Notes: generated from the sequence alone by a model not told the origin. A stretch of DNA of 7,002 nt from Acidobacteriaceae bacterium (GCA_009781125.1 WQYS01000118.1:1-7002), one strand, 5' to 3'. Positions 1 through 6,429 are shown, counted from the first letter of the stretch. Program-made: numbers and translations.

Positions 1-690
1 AACAACGACGTGCTGGCGATGTGGGGGCTTTACGGCACGGTCTACACAGCCATCGGAGTCGCTCACGCCATGCAGGGCCCGAGGCGCAAGTGGCGTCCGC
101 GCATCGTGCTGCTGGCCGTAGCGCTGGGATTTACGGCAGCGGCTCATCTGCTGGCCGCGATCATCGGCCTGGTGGCGGCGTTCGTTTTGATGCTCTATCT
201 TGCCGAGCGGCGGCGCGGCTACGTGACGCAGATTCTCTTGATCTCGCTCATGGGAGGGATGGCGATTCTCTTCGCCTTCTTTGCCTTCCGCCCGACGGCG
301 TTTGCCTACGTCTTTACCGGCGGAGCGGCCAGGTTCTGGTTCTCGCTCAACGGCCTGAGGACTTTTTTCGAGAGCTACGCCCATGCGCCCGTCGCTATTG
401 CGCTTGTGGTTGCGATGATTCTGTACCTCGGCGTCAGACGATGCCGTTACTTCGGCAATACAGCACCTTTTCTGCTGGTATTGGCCATGTTTCCCCTCAT
501 GACGACGCAGGTGGCCTCGTCGCCCTGGCTCTGGTCGCTGCCGTTTTTGTTCACATTTCTGGGGGGAGTCTTTGCCGACGCCATCGAGACCCGCTACGCC
601 CGTATGTTTCTCATTCTGATGGGCTGTATTCTTGCGACGCAGGCGGCGGTCTCGATCAGCCTTCTACCGGTGGCTGCAAGCGCCAGATAA
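1..690 (+). CDS. Polytopic membrane protein of unknown function (5' end outside the window)
   Basis: The frame is open from the first base of the window, so the gene starts upstream; the first in-frame GTG (position 10) and ATG (19) are probably internal. The visible 229 residues are strongly hydrophobic, with about seven likely membrane segments near residues 5-23, 35-67 (perhaps two), 75-96, 130-145, 155-171, 176-192 and 201-220. They are joined by short basic loops such as GPRRKWRPR and AERRRG. The C-terminal part carries SSPWLWSLPFLFTFLGGVFAD followed by ETRYARM and a final helix. I recognise no catalytic motif or named family. The long helical region would fit an integral membrane glycosyltransferase-like or transporter-like protein, but that is a guess. 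An overlapping frame (21-749) is rich in Arg, Ser and His with no coherent fold and is a shadow. The next gene, 115 bases downstream, appears to have its own promoter. Confidence 0.7.
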   Translation, partial: NNDVLAMWGLYGTVYTAIGVAHAMQGPRRKWRPRIVLLAVALGFTAAAHLLAAIIGLVAAFVLMLYLAERRRGYVTQILLISLMGGMAILFAFFAFRPTAFAYVFTGGAARFWFSLNGLRTFFESYAHAPVAIALVVAMILYLGVRRCRYFGNTAPFLLVLAMFPLMTTQVASSPWLWSLPFLFTFLGGVFADAIETRYARMFLILMGCILATQAAVSISLLPVAASAR

Positions 691-744
691 GCAGCCGCTT
701 AGAGACCACCGAAAAGGCGTCAAAAGCCCGCAACTCTTTGCACC

Positions 745-750
745 TATAAT
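745..750 (+). promoter_or_regulatory. -10 element of the L,D-transpeptidase gene
   Basis: A perfect TATAAT lies 55 bases before the transpeptidase ATG, in the 115-base gap after the membrane protein. The expected -35 position (about 722-727, AAAAGC) is poor, so the promoter would be -10-driven or activator-dependent. The predicted start is near 757, giving a leader of about 50 bases. The predicted start falls next to an 8-bp palindrome, CACATGTG (758-765). No clear Shine-Dalgarno sequence precedes the ATG at 806. Nothing else is evident in this gap. Confidence 0.45.
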
Positions 751-805
751 AGTCCTACACATGTGACGTGAACCGGTCCCATCGCGTGTACGGGTTCCAA
801 CTTTT

Positions 806-2560
806 ATGAAGAGCTTCCTTCAACGTTCAGGCGCGGCTTATGCAGTCGTCCTGACACTGTCCCTGATTTTTTCCGCCACTGGATGCAGCCAGTCCGCCAC
901 CACGCCGACAACTTTGAGCGGCAGCGCCGCCGCCATTCAGGCGCTTACACAACAAGCTCAGTACACGTTCCTGCGCTGGCCGGAGATCTCCGACTGCCAG
1001 CCGCAGGTGCAGGCGTTTTACGCAGCCCGCAACTACGAAGCGGCGTGGACAGACGACGGCAAGCCAACCGCCGCCGCGCTCGGGTTCGTTCAGGCGTTCA
1101 CTGACGCGGCCAAACAGGGGTTGAATCCCGAAGACTACGACAGCACGCGCTGGGCCGACCGCGAGAAGGCTCTCGATCAGAAAAACGACGAGGTCATCGC
1201 ACAGTTTGATGTCGCCATGACGGTTGCGGTGATGCGCTATATCTCCGATCTGCATATGGGCCGCGTCAATCCGCAGCACTTCAACTTCGACATCAACGTC
1301 GCGGAGAAGCGGTACGACCTGGCCGGATTCGTTGCCAGCACGGCGATTCAAGCCACCGACGTGCCGAAGCTCGTTGCCTCGGTCGAGCCGGACTCGGAGC
1401 CGTATCGCCGTCTCGAACGCGCGCTGCCGCAGTACCTTGAGCTGGCCAGACAACAGGAGCAGAGCGCGGAGCCGCCGCTGAAGGCAGTCCCTGTCAGGGT
1501 AAAGATTGGCGACCATTACGCCGAGGCCGAGCAACTGAGAAAGCGGCTGGAGCTTGAGGGCGATCTTACCAGGCTGGAGGGCGATGCAGTTCAGAAGAAG
1601 ATCTTCGACAAGACACTCTCCGGCGGTGTGCGCAGCTACCAGCGCCGCCACGGACTGGCCGAGGACGGCAGGCTGGGGCCGGAGACCATCAAGTCGCTCA
1701 ACGTTCCGTTCCGCGCGCGCGTCGAGCAGATCAACAACTCGCTGGAGCGCTGGCGCTGGCTTCCGGAGCCGTACCTCAACCCCAGACTGATGGTGAACCT
1801 GCCCGAGTTCGCATTGCGCGGATACGCTCCCGACCGCACGCTCGACTTCACCATGAAGGTCGTCGTGGGCAAGGTCAAAGGCGACCACAAGACTCCGGTC
1901 TTTGCCAACATGATGACGCACGTGATCTTCCGGCCCTACTGGAACGTGCCCACCAGCATCATCAAGAAGGAGCTGGTCCCGCACATGACGGCTGATCCGG
2001 CCTACCTCGACAAGCACAACTACGAGGTCTTGGACAACCGCGGCAAGGTGCTTACCGAGTACACCGTCAAGAACGTCTCGCGCGGAGGCGCTCTGGTGCG
2101 GATGAAGCCGGGGCCGGAAAACTCGCTCGGGCTGGTGAAGTTCATCTTTCCCAACCAGTACGAGATTTATCTGCACTCGACGCCCGAGGTGGGATTGTTC
2201 AACCGCACGCGGCGCGACTTCAGCCACGGCTGCGTGCGCGTGCAGAAGGCGGAAGATCTGGCCGTGTGGCTGTTGCAGGGAATCAAGGATCCGGAGGCAA
2301 AGGGCGCGGACTGGGGCCGCCAGCAGGTGCGCGACGCCATGAACACAGGCAAGGATAACCGCCAGGTAAACCTGAAGACTCCGATTCCGGTGGTGATCTT
2401 CTACGCGACGGCAGAGGCGGAGCCGGATGGCCAGATCCACTTCTTCGACGACATCTACGGCTACGACGAAGACCTGGAGAAGGTGCTCGTCAAAGGGCCG
2501 CCGTATCCGCAGAAACCCGAGGAGATCGCTCCCGCGAACAAGCAGGGAGATACCGTGTAA
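806..2560 (+). CDS. ldtD: L,D-transpeptidase, YcbB/LdtD family, probable lipoprotein
   Basis: 584 residues, against about 615 for E. coli LdtD (YcbB). It should form 3-3 (mDAP-mDAP) cross-links in peptidoglycan on the periplasmic side. The N-terminus has a basic start, a hydrophobic stretch (residues 10-24) and SATGC, a lipobox-like site with Cys27. Residues about 50-250 match the position of the YcbB scaffold domain. A peptidoglycan-binding domain follows at about 265-300 (VRSYQRRHGLAEDGRLG, then LNVP). The YkuD catalytic domain covers about 328-500, with PGPENSLGLVKF near 435-446, the conserved His457 in YLHSTP, and SHGCVRV holding His474 and the nucleophile Cys476. The end (TPIPVVIFYATA, then DDIYGYD) is also typical of the family. 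All key residues are present. The gene is probably monocistronic and converges on a MepK-like gene. LdtD is the nearest E. coli homologue by architecture; strict orthology is inferred. Confidence 0.95.
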   Translation: MKSFLQRSGAAYAVVLTLSLIFSATGCSQSATTPTTLSGSAAAIQALTQQAQYTFLRWPEISDCQPQVQAFYAARNYEAAWTDDGKPTAAALGFVQAFTDAAKQGLNPEDYDSTRWADREKALDQKNDEVIAQFDVAMTVAVMRYISDLHMGRVNPQHFNFDINVAEKRYDLAGFVASTAIQATDVPKLVASVEPDSEPYRRLERALPQYLELARQQEQSAEPPLKAVPVRVKIGDHYAEAEQLRKRLELEGDLTRLEGDAVQKKIFDKTLSGGVRSYQRRHGLAEDGRLGPETIKSLNVPFRARVEQINNSLERWRWLPEPYLNPRLMVNLPEFALRGYAPDRTLDFTMKVVVGKVKGDHKTPVFANMMTHVIFRPYWNVPTSIIKKELVPHMTADPAYLDKHNYEVLDNRGKVLTEYTVKNVSRGGALVRMKPGPENSLGLVKFIFPNQYEIYLHSTPEVGLFNRTRRDFSHGCVRVQKAEDLAVWLLQGIKDPEAKGADWGRQQVRDAMNTGKDNRQVNLKTPIPVVIFYATAEAEPDGQIHFFDDIYGYDEDLEKVLVKGPPYPQKPEEIAPANKQGDTV

Positions 2561-2581
2561 CAACGGAAAAGAAATATCCTG

Positions 2582-2609
2582 TTGAAATAGCGCCGAAAGC
2601 GCAATTCAG
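2582..2609. terminator. Imperfect hairpin between convergent genes
   Basis: GCGC (2590-2593), loop CGAAA and GCGC (2599-2602) form a core stem. It extends outward through AAT/ATT and TTG/CAG pairs, with single unpaired A residues. It lies 22 bases past the transpeptidase stop in the convergent gap and could end transcription from either side. Neither strand has a U-tract, so a classical intrinsic terminator is not shown. Confidence 0.3.
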
Positions 2610-2636
2610 GGTTCACAATAGCTGACGGCTGTGTGA

Positions 2637-2650
2637 CCAACACCTGTTGG
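2637..2650. repeat. 14-base near-palindrome (CCAACA-CC-TGTTGG)
   Basis: Six-base arms flank a CC centre. The site sits just past the 3' end of the MepK-like gene in the same convergent gap. As RNA it would fold as a 4-5 bp stem with a small loop. It might help to end or protect the 3' end of the minus-strand mRNA, but no U-tract follows it. Confidence 0.25.
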
Positions 2651-2658
2651 GGGGATGC

Positions 2659-3432
2659 TTACATTGCCTGGCTGCTACGGTGTGAGCTATATGCTCTGCG
2701 CGTGCCGGGCTGGACTCGGTGGGTTCCCTTGCGCGAAGTCACCTGTCCTCTGTGACTGGTGCGGCGCGAGCGTCCGCCGCCGAAGGTCCACTCGCGTACC
2801 GGGCCTACATCGACGTGAACGAAATGATTGTACGGGTAATACCCCACGCCGCCCGCGCCCAGGCTGAGCGCTGCGTTGCGCAGGTCGGCGGTCTCGACGC
2901 CGGGTACACGGATGTCGATGGCCTTGGCTTCGATATGCTGGCTGTGCTCGGCCACGCCGGAGCGCCGTCTCATGCGTAGCAGATGATTGGTCAGCGGCGT
3001 GCGGTAGCCGCACAGAACGTCGATGACTCCATCACGCAGATCCAGCTTCGCCAGCAGGTCGTGCAGCAGATCGAACTCTCTGAGATCGTAGGGCTTCACC
3101 GTCTCCGTGTGGTGGTCGCGCAGAAAGTTGTTGAGCTGCGCGATCGCATCCGGCAGGTAGATGCTGCCGATCCGGTAAACGACGTCGATATCCTCGGACG
3201 TCGGCGCAAAATGAAGATGCAGGCGATACAGGTCTCCATAGTCCAGAGTGGAAGGCGCTGCCTGCGCTGATTTAATCAGCTTTGTAAATTGATCGATGTT
3301 GTAGGAAGGGCTGATCGTTGTCGGAGTCTGGTTCTGCCCCTGCGCAACTATCGTCGCATTCAGCGCAAAAAATACCACCGCTCCGCCAAGAGCTGTCCAG
3401 AGGCCATGCAGCCCTTTGAATTTTCGATGCAT
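2659..3432 (-). CDS. DUF882 / MepK-like peptidoglycan L,D-endopeptidase (M15-type metallopeptidase)
   Basis: 257 residues with an N-terminal signal or anchor segment (basic MHRKFKG, hydrophobic about 12-31, then AQGQ), so it is exported to the periplasm. The catalytic domain (about 65-217) shows LCGYRTPLTNHLLR (140-153), SQHIEAKAIDIRVPG (164-178) and GGVGYYPYNHFVHVDVGPVREW (194-215). The likely zinc ligands are His166, Asp173 and His206. These motifs match the DUF882 (YcbK) family, whose E. coli member MepK cleaves 3-3 cross-links in peptidoglycan. The last 40 residues (from about 218) are a low-complexity Arg/Ser/Thr/His-rich tail of unknown role. The ATG at 3432 is supported by an AGGAG five bases upstream. 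The gene is convergent with the L,D-transpeptidase, suggesting that maker and cutter of the same bond are kept together. Activity is inferred from family membership. Confidence 0.9.
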   Translation of the reverse strand: MHRKFKGLHGLWTALGGAVVFFALNATIVAQGQNQTPTTISPSYNIDQFTKLIKSAQAAPSTLDYGDLYRLHLHFAPTSEDIDVVYRIGSIYLPDAIAQLNNFLRDHHTETVKPYDLREFDLLHDLLAKLDLRDGVIDVLCGYRTPLTNHLLRMRRRSGVAEHSQHIEAKAIDIRVPGVETADLRNAALSLGAGGVGYYPYNHFVHVDVGPVREWTFGGGRSRRTSHRGQVTSRKGTHRVQPGTRRAYSSHRSSQAM

Positions 3433-3437
3433 TTAAA

Positions 3438-3442
3438 CTCCT
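3438..3442 (-). promoter_or_regulatory. Ribosome binding site of the MepK-like gene
   Basis: On the minus strand AGGAG lies five bases before the ATG at 3432. It is the clearest Shine-Dalgarno sequence at ideal spacing in the window, and it fixes the start. Confidence 0.75.
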
Positions 3443-3494
3443 GCGCATGGAATCTCCGTAATCTACCACTTCGGAGCAAAGTTCATCTACTGTT

Positions 3495-3500
3495 ATTGTA
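3495..3500 (-). promoter_or_regulatory. Candidate -10 element of the MepK-like gene
   Basis: On the minus strand TACAAT (within TATACAAT) lies 62 bases before the ATG, giving a leader of about 55 bases. The -35 position is not convincing (CGATGC at 17-bp spacing). The same hexamer occurs upstream of ribD and rpmH. Confidence 0.35.
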
Positions 3501-3547
3501 TAGACTCTGGCCGTCCTGCATCGATTAACTTGCGCAGCTCCTATGAC

Positions 3548-3576
3548 TTGACGCGCAAATGTAATTTTTATGTACT
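3548..3576 (+). promoter_or_regulatory. Candidate promoter of the yceH-like gene
   Basis: TTGACG (3548-3553) and TGTACT (3571-3576) are separated by exactly 17 bases, matching 5/6 and 4/6 of the sigma-70 consensus. The predicted start is near 3583, about 48 bases before the ATG at 3631. A competing possibility is TACACT (3618-3623), which lies seven bases before that ATG and would give a leaderless mRNA. The 198-base stretch between the divergent genes otherwise shows only the minus-strand promoter and ribosome binding site of the MepK-like gene. Confidence 0.35.
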
Positions 3577-3630
3577 TGCCGGGCTGCATCTGGAATCAAC
3601 GGCTTGCCAGCACCCTTTACACTGGGGAAG

Positions 3631-4287
3631 ATGACCCTCACCGCGGTTCAGATACGTGTCCTTGGAGCACTCATCGAAAAAGAGATCGTGACGCCGGAGA
3701 ACTACCCGCTGTCGCTCAACTCGCTGGTCAACGCCTGCAACCAGAGGTCCAGCCGCGACCCGGTGATGGAGCTCGTCGAGGATGAGGTGCGGCAGGCCCT
3801 GCACGGCCTTGAAGACCTCGGACTTACATCGACGCTTCATGATTCGCGGGTCCTTCGTTTCGAGCATAACGCGCGCACCGTGCTCGACCTGCGCCGCGAC
3901 GAGACCGCCGTGCTCTGCCTGCTGCTGCTGCGCGGAGCGCAGACGCCGGGCGAGCTTCGTGGCCGCTCCGAGCGGCTCTATGACTTCGACGACATCTCGG
4001 CGGTGCAGGCAACGCTCGACCGGCTGGCCGCGCGGTCCGGGAACGAGCCCGGAGCAACCGGTCCGCTGACGATGGTTCTGCCGCGCCAGCCCGGCTCGCG
4101 CGAGGCTCGGTATACGCATCTGTTTGGAGGGACTCCGGATGTTTCGGAGCCTGTTGCCACCGCAACGGCAGAGACCACGGCACAGCGCGTAATCCGCCTG
4201 GAGGCAGAGCTCGCCGCGCTGACCACGACGGTCGCCGAGCTCAGGAGCCGCCTCGAAGGTTTAGAGGTTTGGAAGCAGCAGTTCTAA
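3631..4287 (+). CDS. yceH: YceH/DUF480 family protein
   Basis: 218 residues from the ATG at 3631, close to the roughly 215 of E. coli YceH. The start is chosen because MTLTAVQIRVLGALIEKE is the normal family N-terminus; a TTG at 3604 would add nine atypical residues. The family folds as tandem winged-helix domains and its biochemical role is not established. Family signatures are ACNQRSSRDPVM (35-46), RGAQTPGELRGRSERLYDF (101-119) and LPRQPGSREARYTHLF (150-165). The C-terminus (about 184-213) is a predicted coiled coil with heptad-like Leu/Ala/Val (RLEAELAALTTTVAELRSRL), also common in the family. GGGGA ends only two bases before the ATG, which is poor spacing, so initiation may be weak or leaderless. 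It is convergent with ribE across a 37-base gap. Confidence 0.92.
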   Translation: MTLTAVQIRVLGALIEKEIVTPENYPLSLNSLVNACNQRSSRDPVMELVEDEVRQALHGLEDLGLTSTLHDSRVLRFEHNARTVLDLRRDETAVLCLLLLRGAQTPGELRGRSERLYDFDDISAVQATLDRLAARSGNEPGATGPLTMVLPRQPGSREARYTHLFGGTPDVSEPVATATAETTAQRVIRLEAELAALTTTVAELRSRLEGLEVWKQQF

Positions 4288-4297
4288 AGCCATACAA

Positions 4298-4310
4298 GCG
4301 CCAAAGGCGC
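4298..4310. terminator. GC hairpin between convergent yceH and ribE
   Basis: GCGCC (4298-4302), loop AAA and GGCGC (4306-4310) form a perfect 5-bp stem in the 37-base gap between the two stop codons. AA before it and TT after it (4313-4314) could add two pairs around a GC bulge. It is placed to serve both transcripts, but no U-tract follows on either strand. Confidence 0.35.
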
Positions 4311-4324
4311 GCTTCATCGGCGGC

Positions 4325-4990
4325 TCAATAGCCGTTTGCGAGCAGATAGCTCTCGGTAAGGTCGAACGACTGCCGCATCAACTGCTGGCGTTCCGCGTAC
4401 TTGCCGAGGATATCCACCTCGATGTTCATCGGACTGCCCGGCGTCAGCGTATGCAGATTGGTGGCGACGAAGGTGTGAGGAATGATGGCAATCTCGATCT
4501 CATTGTCATCGATCGAGGCCACGGTCAGCGAGATGCCGTCCACGCTGATGGAGCCTTTTTCGACGACATAGCGCATCAGCGCCGCAGGGATCGCGCAGCG
4601 AAGGCGGAAGTCGGTGGTCTCGCTGCCGGTCGTGATCGGGTTGAGCGAGACGAGGTATCCGGTGCCGTCAACGTGTCCCTGAACGACGTGTCCCCCCAGC
4701 GGAGCGCCCGATGGAGTGGGAAATTCAAGGTTGACGGTAGCGTCTGGCCCGAGGCCAGCGAGCGTGGTGCGCGCCACCGTTTCGGCGGCCAGATCGGCGG
4801 AGAATCGCGGCGGAACGGCGCTGGGTTCGATGTCGAGCATGGTCAGGCAGACGCCGTTGACGGCCAGGCTGTTGCCAGTCGCCAGGCGGCGCACGAGATC
4901 AGCCGGAGCGGTGAAGGTGATGCGCGTAGCTCCGTCGCCGGGAGTGATGTTGAGGATCGTTCCTGTGGTTTCGATGAGGCCGGTGAACAT
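4325..4990 (-). CDS. ribE: Riboflavin synthase, alpha subunit
   Basis: 221 residues. The enzyme joins two 6,7-dimethyl-8-ribityllumazine molecules to give riboflavin, the last step of the pathway, in the cytoplasm. The two lumazine-binding repeats are visible as an internal duplication. The first begins MFTGLIETTGTI and contains NSLAVNGVCLT (40-50). The second begins at GGHVVQGHVDGTG (99-111) and contains GSISVDGISLTV (146-157). It ends with MNIEVDILGKYAERQ (188-202). The linker before repeat two reads VNLEFPTPSGAPLGGH, a small departure from the usual VNLERAL form. The ATG at 4990 is chosen because MFTGLIE is the canonical start; the frame extends ten residues further to a TTG at 5020, which is unlikely. 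The gap to ribD is 30 bases, so the two are co-transcribed; the ribosome binding site is weak (TTGGAT). E. coli calls this gene ribC. Confidence 0.96.
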   Translation of the reverse strand: MFTGLIETTGTILNITPGDGATRITFTAPADLVRRLATGNSLAVNGVCLTMLDIEPSAVPPRFSADLAAETVARTTLAGLGPDATVNLEFPTPSGAPLGGHVVQGHVDGTGYLVSLNPITTGSETTDFRLRCAIPAALMRYVVEKGSISVDGISLTVASIDDNEIEIAIIPHTFVATNLHTLTPGSPMNIEVDILGKYAERQQLMRQSFDLTESYLLANGY

Positions 4991-5020
4991 AAATCCAAGG
5001 TACAGGGAACGGCTGGCCAA

Positions 5021-6214
5021 TCACAACCGGCACAAAAGTTCGGGTGCCCCATCCCAGGGGTAGTGCAGATAGCCGGTGACCCTGGCGTCTGGTTCGACCA
5101 GCGTTCGCGTCACGCGCGCGAGCGTTTGCTCGAAGCCGTAGAGCGACTCGATGCCCTGCGCGAACGGGACGGCCTGTTCGCCCAGCTCGGTCTGCGAGTA
5201 ATAGAGGATGGCCTTATCGACGAGGTTCTGGCGCAGGAAGGCTCCGTTGAGATGCGAGCCGCACTCAAGCAGCACGCTGAGAATGCTGCGCTCGCCCAGC
5301 GCGTCGAGAACTGCTGGCAGTGACAGCCGCCCGGCGTGATCGGGGATCGTCTCCACATCCACGCTACGGGCGTTGAGTTCGGCGATTCGTGCGCTCGCGG
5401 CGGAGGTGCTGGTGAGGATCAGCACATCGGAGCCGTCCGCGCTGCGTGTGGCCGAGCGAACCAGCTCGGAGTCGAGCGGGGTTCTGAGGTGCGAGTCGAG
5501 GATCACACGCAGAAGCCGACGGCGGCGGGGTTCACCGTTGGGGCCGAGCAGGTTGCTGCGGTCGGTCAGGCTGGGGTTGTCGGCCAGGACCGTTCCGATG
5601 CCGGTCAGAACCGCGTCGGACGAGTGGCGCAGAAGCTGCACCTCGTGCCGCGCCCGGGGACCGGTAATCCAGTGAGGTTGGTTGGGAAAACGACGCGCCG
5701 GAGACGGCGCAATTTTGCCGTCGATGGAGAGCGCCGCCTTGAGCGTAACGAAGGGGATCCCGGTGCGGATGAAGTGCGCGAAGCTCTCATTGAGGTCGCG
5801 AGCCTGCTGCTGAAGAACATTCAGCGTGACCTCGACGCCCGCCGCTTCGAGCCTGCGAATGCCTTGCCCGCTGACGAGGGGGTTGGGATCGGCCGTAGCC
5901 ACCACGCAGCGCGTGATGCCTGCTGCAATGAGAGCGTCCGCGCAGGGGCCGGTGCGTCCCTGATGGCTGCATGGTTCCAGCGTGACGTAGGCGGTCGCGC
6001 CGCAGGTTGCGAGTCCACGCTGCGAGGCCTGCTTGATGGCCGCAATCTCGGCGTGGTCGCGCAGCTCGTAGAGATGCGAGCCAGCGGCGAAGGCCTCGCC
6101 ATCGCGAACAAGCACACAGCCCACCTGCGGGTTCGGGCTGGCAAGTCCCGCCGTGGCGGCGGCGAGCCGAAGTGCCTGCTGCATGAACTCTTCGTCTTGT
6201 GGATGCGGCGGCAT
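5021..6214 (-). CDS. ribD: Bifunctional riboflavin deaminase/reductase RibD
   Basis: 397 residues. It deaminates the pyrimidinone intermediate formed from GTP and then reduces its ribosyl side chain with NADPH, in the cytoplasm. The N-terminal deaminase has ASPNPQVGCVLV (25-36), DHAEIAAI with His54 and Glu56, and PCSHQGRTGPC with Cys82 and Cys91, the complete zinc and catalytic set. The C-terminal reductase starts near 153 (PFVTLKAALSIDGKIA) and carries WITGPRARHEVQLLRHSSDA (182-201), GIGTVLADNPSLT (205-217) and LLECGSHLNGAFL (315-327). The ATG at 6214 is chosen because PQDEEFMQQALRLA aligns with the E. coli start MQDEYYMARALKLA. A GTG at 6262 and an ATG at 6184 are alternatives, and none has a good Shine-Dalgarno sequence. 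It is the first gene of a ribD-ribE operon. I see no FMN riboswitch in the 236 bases upstream. Confidence 0.96.
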   Translation of the reverse strand: MPPHPQDEEFMQQALRLAAATAGLASPNPQVGCVLVRDGEAFAAGSHLYELRDHAEIAAIKQASQRGLATCGATAYVTLEPCSHQGRTGPCADALIAAGITRCVVATADPNPLVSGQGIRRLEAAGVEVTLNVLQQQARDLNESFAHFIRTGIPFVTLKAALSIDGKIAPSPARRFPNQPHWITGPRARHEVQLLRHSSDAVLTGIGTVLADNPSLTDRSNLLGPNGEPRRRRLLRVILDSHLRTPLDSELVRSATRSADGSDVLILTSTSAASARIAELNARSVDVETIPDHAGRLSLPAVLDALGERSILSVLLECGSHLNGAFLRQNLVDKAILYYSQTELGEQAVPFAQGIESLYGFEQTLARVTRTLVEPDARVTGYLHYPWDGAPELLCRL

Positions 6215-6236
6215 GGCGCGAACGGGCAGTGTACTT

Positions 6237-6242
6237 ATTGTA
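6237..6242 (-). promoter_or_regulatory. Candidate -10 element of the ribD-ribE operon
   Basis: On the minus strand TACAAT (within CATACAAT) lies 22 bases before the ribD ATG at 6214, so the leader would be only about 16 bases. No good -35 is present (TAGGTG at 17-bp spacing). The site lies inside the GTG-start extension of the ribD frame, which supports the shorter start. A second AT-rich candidate on the same strand is AATAAT (6265-6270). Confidence 0.35.
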
Positions 6243-6292
6243 TGAGGCGGCGGAGTTCTCACCTATTATTGCGTAGCCGTTTTCCCCTTGTC

Positions 6293-6324
6293 ATTCCGTC
6301 GGTCGCCGCGGCGACCGACGGAAT
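6293..6324. repeat. Perfect 32-bp palindrome upstream of ribD
   Basis: The arm ATTCCGTCGGTCGCCG (6293-6308) is followed at once by its exact reverse complement (6309-6324), with no spacer and no mismatch. Pairing stops at 6292/6325. In RNA it would form a very stable hairpin with a minimal loop. It sits 78 bases beyond the ribD ATG, in the divergent gap between ribD and the small gene at 6451. No U-tract follows on either strand, so it is not a standard intrinsic terminator. The edges (GTCATTCCG on one side, CGGAATCC on the other) resemble REP-like palindromes of the GTCATTCCG type that I recall from several bacterial genomes. That likeness is from memory and not checked. Confidence 0.9.
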
Positions 6325-6386
6325 CCACATAAGAGAAGATCCGTTTCCGACTACAGCCGGACCCGATTCTGAATGTATATAGTATC

Positions 6387-6429
6387 GACGGATATTGCGA
6401 ACCGATTGTTTCACGCCGGATCATCCGTC
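6387..6429. repeat. Inverted repeat GACGGAT / ATCCGTC with a nested CGGAT-C-ATCCG
   Basis: GACGGAT (6387-6393) pairs exactly with ATCCGTC (6423-6429) across 29 bases. The right arm also forms a compact 11-base palindrome, CGGAT-C-ATCCG (6417-6427). The arms echo the ends of the 32-bp palindrome (GACGGAAT at 6317-6324). The right arm ends ten bases before the -10 of the small gene, where a regulator could act. Confidence 0.4.

Noticed and set aside
21..749. Overlapping plus-strand frame across the first gene
   Set aside because: The translation is rich in Arg, Ser, His and Cys without coherent structure, while the alternative frame gives a clear membrane protein.
758..765. CACATGTG palindrome at the predicted start of the transpeptidase mRNA as an operator
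   Set aside because: An 8-bp palindrome is too short to support a binding-site claim on its own.
827..2563. Open frame of 578 codons antisense to the L,D-transpeptidase gene
   Set aside because: Its codons are in exact register with the sense codons, so its stops would need sense TTA, CTA or TCA, which a GC-rich gene avoids. The translation has no domain and the sense product has complete catalytic motifs.
3604..3630. TTG start for yceH
   Set aside because: Adds nine residues absent from the family's usual N-terminus; MTLTAVQIRVLG at 3631 matches it directly.
4451..5323. Open frame of 290 codons antisense across ribE and the end of ribD
   Set aside because: ribE and ribD happen to be in the same frame, so one antisense frame stays open through both. 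No protein features were seen.
6215..6262. GTG start for ribD at 6262
   Set aside because: The 16 added residues are Pro/Thr-rich and span the best -10 candidate; alignment with E. coli RibD places the start at 6214.
5336..6382. Open frame of 348 codons antisense to ribD
   Set aside because: Same codon-register effect as for the transpeptidase gene; composition is low-complexity Arg/Gly/Ala and ribD is unmistakable.
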